A DNA stretch of 15,277 nt from assembly GCA_027604005.1 (NCBI GenBank), contig JADGJT010000479.1, positions 1 to 15,277 on the forward strand, read 5' to 3'. The DNA comes from Dinochytrium kinnereticum (Eukaryota; Chytridiomycota; Chytridiomycetes; Chytridiales; Chytridiaceae). Of the stretch, positions 11,173 through 15,277 are shown piece after piece. The translations under genes were made by a program, and so were the position numbers. The number at the start of each line of letters is the position of its first letter. The first letter of the stretch is position 1. The notes beneath the pieces are model-generated. The model was not told the origin of the DNA. It did not search any database and was given only the letters and a program-made list of their open reading frames with translations.

Positions 11173-11232
11173 GGATGGATGGATGGATGGATGGATGGAT
11201 GGATGGATGGATGGATGGATGGATGGATGGAT
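11173..11232. repeat. (GGAT)15 microsatellite
   Basis: Fifteen uninterrupted GGAT units (60 nt), followed by imperfect units to about 11250. On the minus strand it reads as ATCC repeats 34-93 nt upstream of the TRP-like start codon, so it probably lies in that gene's 5' UTR or core promoter. Frames through it spell Ile-His-Pro-Ser repeats, but no start or coding context supports translation. Confidence 0.97.
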
Positions 11233-11758
11233 GAATGGATGACGGGATGGCAGGATGGTGATGCCCCCTGTGATGGACTCGAGCGAGTCGCAGACTAAAC
11301 GAACAGGGAGCGTGGGAAATGTGGACAGTAGTGAGTGCAACGTCCAAGGCCACTCAAAAGCATCTGTGTGACGCCGGAAGTGTCGCTTCTTTTGTTTCTT
11401 TTTCCTCACCGACTCGCTGGCTCTGTCGCAATGAATGTTTCCTTCTTTTCACCTGTTCTCTGCGCCGACAGAGGGTATTGGAACCCCTTTACTCACGCTG
11501 GGGAAGGGGCAGTATTGATGAGGGTGACCGTGAAAGATGAGGATTCGCGAGGGTGGGACCATTGCGTTCTGACGTCCAGGAAGGACCCATACAGCTGCGC
11601 GTCGCGTGTGAGCCAAGGAGTCATCCAGGTTATTATTCTCTTAGGAGATATTTATCTGCTGCTCCGCTTGGGCAGTGGTGATGGTAAGAAGATCTCTCTT
11701 CATACTCGCTCAGGCATCGAAAAGTAATGCTACGTAGCTTCTTTATCTCTCCCACATT

Positions 11759-11764
11759 TTTATT
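11759..11764 (-). terminator. Polyadenylation signal AATAAA of the TPR (ODAD4-like) gene
   Basis: TTTATT on the + strand reads AATAAA on the minus strand, 73 nt past the TPR gene stop codon. It supports a real 3' end here and hence that the short 308-aa reading frame is complete. Confidence 0.5.
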
Positions 11765-11836
11765 AAATACCAGCACTTCAAACGGCTTGCACGAATATCC
11801 CACTGCTTATGACTTCTTCTTAGTACTCAAAAACAC

Positions 11837-12763
11837 TTAATTGCTCACAACCCCTGGCACAATGACAGGCGGCCCCCTCTGCTGTTTTTGTACTTCAACG
11901 TGGTGAGGCACAACCGTCCTCTTCTCCAGTCGAGGTCGGATCTTCTTCACCTTGGGTCGTGCGTACAGCGGATTCTGCTGCTTCCAGAAATCTAGCCGTG
12001 TTGTGAGGTACCTTAATCCCTCATTCACAAGGTCCATGATGGCCGTGTCAGGATGATCCACAAAATCACGGTCACTCGCAAGGCTTTGCAAGTAGCACTT
12101 GTCCTCGTAAAGCTCTCCAAGCAACTTTGACTCCATCAGAGGCGTCAGTCGAGTACCTCCTGCACAAGGAAGTGCATTTGTATTGGCATTGGACCCTGGT
12201 GCTCCACCATTGACCGCTGCAGGGTTGCACGAAGGAGATACATTGTTAGGTGTGGTGCCAGTGATGGGAGGCTTGCTGGAGTGGGGAACGGCTTGAATCT
12301 TGAAGTCAGTTGGGTGCCCGATCGAGTTCTCAATCGCCTCTCGAGCCTTTTGTATCCCAACTCGGAACTCATCCAGCTCGGGTCTCTGTCGATTTCCTCG
12401 GTGGAAGTGCATGAGTGCCAGCTCAAAATCTCCCTTTGCGTAGAGTGCCTCGGCCTTTTGAAGGATGGCCTTAAAGTAGTCGGGGAACTCTTTTAGAGCC
12501 GCATCGGCGTCGCAGAGCGCTTGATCGGCTGCTCCAATCTGAATGTAACATTGTGACCTTGCTACCAGACAGTGCTTGTCAGTTGGTCGGATGTCGAGGG
12601 CTCGGGTGAAGATATCAATAGCTTCAATGAAGGACCTCTTTTTGGAGAGTAGGTCGCCTTCCGCAGAGAGTGTTTGGAACTTTGCGACGAGGTTCTCGGG
12701 GCTCTCAGATTCATCATCGCCGCTGGCGGGTGCTGCTGCTGGGGGTTTGGAGTCTGTTGTCAT
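11837..12763 (-). CDS. TPR protein resembling outer dynein arm docking complex subunit 4 (ODAD4/TTC25), short form
   Basis: Single exon, 308 aa. ODAD4/TTC25 helps attach outer dynein arms to axonemal doublet microtubules. Three TPR units occupy residues ~29-130; the second and third carry family-typical text: RALDIRPTDKHCLVARSQCY, LQKAEALYAKGDFELALMHF and HRGNRQRPELDEFRVGIQKA. A low-complexity linker (~145-205, Asn/Pro/Gly) follows, then the family middle block LMESKLLGELYEDKCYLQSL and LTTRLDFWKQQNPLYARPK (~208-275). The end is basic. Animal members run to roughly 650-700 aa with a further C-terminal TPR array, which is absent here; the frame stops at 11837 with a poly(A) signal 73 nt on. The ATG has A at -3 and no in-frame upstream ATG was found. 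The family call rests on the TPR plus middle block; a flagellar role is inferred. Confidence 0.88.
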   Translation of the reverse strand: MTTDSKPPAAAPASGDDESESPENLVAKFQTLSAEGDLLSKKRSFIEAIDIFTRALDIRPTDKHCLVARSQCYIQIGAADQALCDADAALKEFPDYFKAILQKAEALYAKGDFELALMHFHRGNRQRPELDEFRVGIQKAREAIENSIGHPTDFKIQAVPHSSKPPITGTTPNNVSPSCNPAAVNGGAPGSNANTNALPCAGGTRLTPLMESKLLGELYEDKCYLQSLASDRDFVDHPDTAIMDLVNEGLRYLTTRLDFWKQQNPLYARPKVKKIRPRLEKRTVVPHHVEVQKQQRGPPVIVPGVVSN

Positions 12764-12994
12764 GCTCTCAAGTAACTTGCATGCAAGGTGGGGGGAAGGG
12801 CGTAGAGAGAGAATATTGATGGCGATCTGTCCACCTGCGCTACCCTTCGAAGAGGAGTGACCGTCACTCTGTAAATCCGACCATATCGAAGTAGAGCTAA
12901 TTTCTTGAACATATAGCTTCCTCTAAAGTATCGCAGTTAGATTATCTTAAATATATCGCTTCCCCCAAAGCATCACAGTTGTTCTTTGGAAGTG
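12764..12994. other. Upstream region of the ODAD4-like gene
   Basis: Probable promoter and leader of the minus-strand TPR gene. It contains the imperfect 42-bp tandem duplication listed separately and no gene. The helicase relic ends just beyond, at about 12995. Confidence 0.45.
12904..12980. repeat. Two-copy imperfect tandem repeat, period 42 bp
   Basis: Copy one (12904-12938) and copy two (12946-12980) match at 28 of 35 aligned positions, for example CTTGAACATATAGCTTCC against CTTAAATATATCGCTTCC. Six of the seven differences are transitions. The second copy adjoins the tail of the helicase relic. On the minus strand both copies can be read as similar peptides (NCDALGEAIYLR and NCDTLEEAICSR), each followed by a stop. 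Confidence 0.8.
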
Positions 12995-14109
12995 TCAAAA
13001 ACATCCAGCAGACAGTAGACATATCTCTTTCCGCGTCCTAACTCTCGCATTAAAACGGATTTCGGGCCGGGTACCGTCCCCAATAACACGTTCAATTCCA
13101 GCAACCTTGATTCCTAGAGCTTCTGCCATCTGGCTCACATTAGACTCAGAAACAGTGACTGTACACATAATAATTAATGCACTTTCATGCCACATTTCCG
13201 GAAGTATGGTTTCTTTGTAGGTTGTGCGGTAAGTCCGTCCATGGTCGAAAAGACAGTAGACTTCATCAAGAGTAAATCCAATAAGCCTCAGTCGGATTCC
13301 CTTGTCATCTCTACAGTTTCTATGGAACGGTCCAAAAAGTACTACAGGGAAGTCCAGATCATGTTCCGAAGTTGAGAACAAACTGCTCTCCCAACTTGCT
13401 TGTGTCCTATGATCCTAATGCAATGCCTTTGATTGTCATTAAGAACTCAAAAACAGGTAACAGAGAGTTTTGGATCATTTGATGCCTTTATTGCCTTCAT
13501 ATATCCTTGAAATGTGAAGAAACCGGCAGAAGAATGAAACGTACCCTCAAATTCAGTTAACTGATCAGCCATCAGTTTGAGAAGACGGCATACAACAACA
13601 ACAAGAGTGCGTTTATATGTAGCCATACCAACAAGAAGAAGTAAAACAAATGCCCAAGACTTGCCAGAACACTTTTTCTGAACGGCAACAGTATCCTTTC
13701 CATGAAGTAGCATGCCTCGGACTTCTTGCGTTTGGAATGGAATGGGGGAGACTCATTCTCTAAAAGCCGCTTCTGTGAATACTCTGCAAAGGTGATCTAT
13801 CTCTTCACCCTCTCTCGTGAAAACACCCTCCTCAACACCGTCAACATCAATGTCAGACTGATCTGGGGGTAGGGGAATGTTGGGGTGATGAAAAACAAGT
13901 CGGCATCTGCGAAAGTGCTCCGATAGGATAGACCAACTGCTCACTGCGATTCCGATGGTGTTGGCCCCATGTCTGTGGGACTCTTGGTCGCGGAGATCGT
14001 TCGCTTCGGTGTCAATTAGAGAACGGATTTCGACCAGACTCCCTGAAGAAATTCTAAAAGGGTGACTTATAAAATTTCTGAAGAGAGTAACCTTCAGAAA
14101 GATTGTCAA
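12995..14109 (-). pseudogene. Broken RecQ-type helicase relic, possibly of the fungal telomere-linked (TLH-like) group
   Basis: Three minus-strand segments line up as one decayed protein. Segment 14109-13753 contains SHRHGANTIGIAVSSW. An in-frame TGA (13753-13755) separates it from PFQTQEVRGMLLHGKDTVAV and KKCSGKSWAFVLLLL, a degenerate Walker A (GKS lysine at about 13660-13662), followed by TLVVVVCRLLKLMADQ (motif Ia-like). A frameshift near 13390-13450 leads to LIGFTLDEVYCLFDHGRTYR (motif II as DEVY in place of DE.H, codons near 13260) and LIIMCTVTVSESNVSQ (motif III-like), ending at 12995. Later helicase motifs are missing. Altered motifs, a stop and a frame change argue for a dead copy; an intron could in principle explain the frame change. 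RecQ-family kinship is well supported by motif order; the TLH link rests on the SH..GANTIG-like segment before the helicase and is inference. Confidence 0.72.
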
Positions 14110-14170
14110 GTCCCTTTCTTTATCCAGCGACAGAGTAAGTCTGGATTCGAGACTAGAGTTTATGAGGGTT

Positions 14171-14176
14171 TTTATT
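14171..14176 (-). terminator. Possible polyadenylation signal AATAAA downstream of the small ORF
   Basis: TTTATT on the + strand reads AATAAA on the minus strand, 69 nt past the stop of the ORF at 14245-14670. It modestly supports that ORF being a transcribed gene. Confidence 0.35.
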
Positions 14177-14244
14177 CATGAGTTAAATATTTACCAAATA
14201 TTAATTGACAGCGTTCCAAGAAGTAATTTGACGCTGCCGCCATC

Positions 14245-14670
14245 TCACGGTGCCGCTGTAACGGACACACTTAAGACCACTAGAAACAGCGCAAGCTTGA
14301 CCAAACTAGTGCTCCTTGCCGTCATTCGTGCCGAGCCGCTCTTCGGGGTGCTCATGGGTTTAGCTCTTGCCATCACGACTGAACAAGGCTCGGGAGTTCG
14401 AAAAAGAACCTCAATACTGTCTGCTGGCTTGTCGTCGCAGCGCGAGGCTAGCTTGACCGCTTCTTCAACGAGTCCGATTGACCTGTTGCAGTTTGTTGTT
14501 ACTTTGTAGAGATCGCCTCCAGTCGCTATGGCTATAAGACCCTTGCCACCGCAGCACACGCCACCGCAGTAAGGCATCCAGGTGCCGACCGGATCAGCTA
14601 CAATGACTGGGCTTGTGGTGTTGTCGTTCGGAGTGAACCTGCTCAACTTCGATGCTTCAGCGCTCGTCAT
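14245..14670 (-). CDS. Hypothetical protein with a Cys/Gly cluster and C-terminal hydrophobic segment
   Basis: I do not recognise this protein. From the ATG at 14670 it is 141 aa; the frame is open further up to an ATG at 14847 (200 aa), but the extra 59 residues are Pro/His/Leu-rich and look like leader sequence. Visible parts: a soluble N-terminus, a Cys/Gly patch (MPYCGGVCCGGKGLIAIATG, residues ~33-52), a possible helix (GLVEEAVKLASRC), a Ser/Lys/Arg-rich stretch, and a final hydrophobic segment (LVKLALFLVVLSVSV) five residues from the end. With no N-terminal signal peptide, that arrangement fits a tail-anchored membrane protein. A possible poly(A) hexamer lies 69 nt downstream. It sits directly upstream of the helicase relic, on the same strand, so it could belong to that decayed element. 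Confidence 0.42.
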   Translation of the reverse strand: MTSAEASKLSRFTPNDNTTSPVIVADPVGTWMPYCGGVCCGGKGLIAIATGGDLYKVTTNCNRSIGLVEEAVKLASRCDDKPADSIEVLFRTPEPCSVVMARAKPMSTPKSGSARMTARSTSLVKLALFLVVLSVSVTAAP

Positions 14671-14905
14671 TTGGTGATTGTGCCGGTCTTTTGACCGTCG
14701 TTCAAGTATGAGGAGAAGGGCAGATAGGTGATGTAGGCGTGGATGATAACTTGGAGTGAATAATGAACACAGGTGCGTGGAAGGTCGGAGCAGCTGAGGG
14801 GGTTTGAATTCATTTTGGAATGAAAGTATCGGCCTTTTTATATCCATTGATGATAAGGAGACAGAACCGGTTGTTTATTCTATACCCTGCTGACATCTTG
14901 AATCC

Positions 14906-15103
14906 TCATTTTAGAAATTTTGGTTCCCCTTGTGTTGCAACGACAAAAAAGGCTTGTACTTCCTCTATCCAATGGTCTTTCACAGTTACTGCACGCTCAA
15001 GCCAGTCCCACCAAGTCTCACCGAATGATGCAAAAGTGATAACAGTGTAACCGTTAAAACTTGTGTTCCAATAACTATCCGAATTTATCGGTGAGAAAAT
15101 CAT
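14906..15103 (-). CDS. Small open frame, Trp/aromatic-rich, doubtful
   Basis: A 65-codon ATG-to-stop frame whose translation (for example TVITFASFGETWWDWLERAV, then DHWIEEVQAFFVV) has a balanced, protein-like composition unlike the low-complexity chance frames nearby. I match it to no family. It could be a fragment of a decayed element, a terminal exon, or chance. It overlaps the 9-bp inverted repeat at its start. Confidence 0.18.
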   Translation of the reverse strand: MIFSPINSDSYWNTSFNGYTVITFASFGETWWDWLERAVTVKDHWIEEVQAFFVVATQGEPKFLK

Positions 15104-15120
15104 TTTGAATACACCGATAA
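15085..15120. repeat. Short inverted repeat TTATCGGTG / CACCGATAA
   Basis: A perfect 9-bp inverted repeat (15085-15093 and 15112-15120) with an 18-nt spacer, ending 1 nt before the larger foldback structure. It may be a flanking hairpin of that element or coincidence. Confidence 0.6.
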
Positions 15121-15121
15121 T

Positions 15122-15276
15122 TATTGCTCTGTGAAGGGGCCGATTGGAGGAGGAGCAAAGGGAAAAAGAGAAAAAGCGGTTTATTCTAGCAGAATAAACC
15201 GCTTTTTCTCTTTTTCCCTTTGCTCCTCCTTACTTTCCTCCTCCAATAGCCTGGCAAGGTCCTACACAGAGCAATA
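15122..15276. mobile_element. Foldback (MITE-like) element with a long perfect inverted repeat
   Basis: Core arms 15148-15187 and 15191-15230 are perfect 40-bp inverted repeats around a 3-nt AGC centre. Outside them, ATTGGAGGAGGA (15143-15154) pairs with TCCTCCTCCAAT (15236-15247) after a 13-nt insertion in the right arm that duplicates a GGAGGA-type unit. The outermost 12 nt, TATTGCTCTGTG (15122-15133), pair with CACAGAGCAATA (15265-15276). The whole 155 nt thus folds into one long interrupted hairpin. No ORF lies inside. The right end is within 1 nt of the window edge, so target-site duplication cannot be checked and the element may extend further. A non-autonomous foldback element is the best guess; an assembly artefact (palindromic read-back) is the main alternative, though the imperfect outer arms argue against a simple one. 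Confidence 0.65.
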
Positions 15277-15277
15277 C

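Larger units (their letters stand above)
11140..11836. other. Intergenic region: 5' leader of the TRP-like gene and 3' end of the TPR gene
   Basis: Contains the tetranucleotide repeat at 11173-11232 and a polyadenylation hexamer at 11759-11764. A + strand open frame (11335-11727) exists but has no ATG at its start, resembles no family I know, and overlaps the expected promoter of the minus-strand gene, so it is not called. Confidence 0.5.

Noticed and set aside
10834..11409. Minus-strand frame with His-Pro-Ser-Ile repeats joined to the TRP-like signal peptide
   Set aside because: The repeat peptide comes from the (GGAT)15 microsatellite in the leader; the ATG at 11139 gives a clean signal peptide, so the upstream extension is not taken.
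11335..11727. 130-codon open frame on the + strand
   Set aside because: The first codon is not ATG, no family is recognised, and it overlaps the likely promoter and leader of the minus-strand TRP-like gene.
1..15277. CRISPR array, integron or bacterial operon signals
   Set aside because: Spliceosomal introns throughout, no spaced identical repeats and no Shine-Dalgarno-led gene clusters; the sequence is eukaryotic.

Overview
The window looks like nuclear DNA of a fungus. Its genes are split by many short introns (about 60-200 nt, mostly GT..AG, several with a CTAAC-type branch site), intergenic gaps are short, and the gene set fits a fungus: Mgm101, a yeast-type auxin-efflux-carrier-family transporter, and an ML/TRP-like membrane protein. 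An intact gene resembling ODAD4/TTC25, an axonemal outer-dynein-arm docking factor, suggests a lineage that still makes a motile flagellum. A zoosporic (chytrid-like) fungus is therefore the best inference; the species cannot be named from this sequence.

Layout. Three genes lie on the + strand: a ketopantoate reductase (798-2309, 3 exons, 425 aa), the mitochondrial genome maintenance protein Mgm101 (2684-3804, 2 exons, 327 aa), and a membrane transporter of the auxin efflux carrier family (4271-6540, 9 exons, 505 aa). They converge across a 769-nt gap on minus-strand genes: a 976-aa ML/TRP-like membrane protein (11139-7310, 9 exons) carrying a long Pro/Ser/Thr/Gly repeat linker, and a compact single-exon ODAD4/TTC25-like TPR protein (12763-11837, 308 aa). 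Beyond these lies a more repeat-rich, decayed segment: a broken RecQ-type helicase relic (about 14109-12995, minus), a small unrecognised ORF with a C-terminal hydrophobic segment (14670-14245, minus), and a long foldback structure at the right edge (15122-15276) with a perfect 40-bp inverted repeat at its core.

How they fit together. There is no operon and no evident shared pathway. Ketopantoate reductase supplies a step of pantothenate/CoA synthesis, Mgm101 acts on mitochondrial DNA, the two membrane proteins act in transport or membrane/ion homeostasis, and the TPR protein would act at the flagellum. All intron boundaries were placed by eye from splice signals plus reading-frame continuity. 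In each multi-exon gene every junction keeps frame and the coding length is a multiple of three. I did not find a clear new multi-gene system. The most unusual items are the repeat linker of the TRP-like protein, the short ODAD4 form, the helicase relic, and the foldback element.
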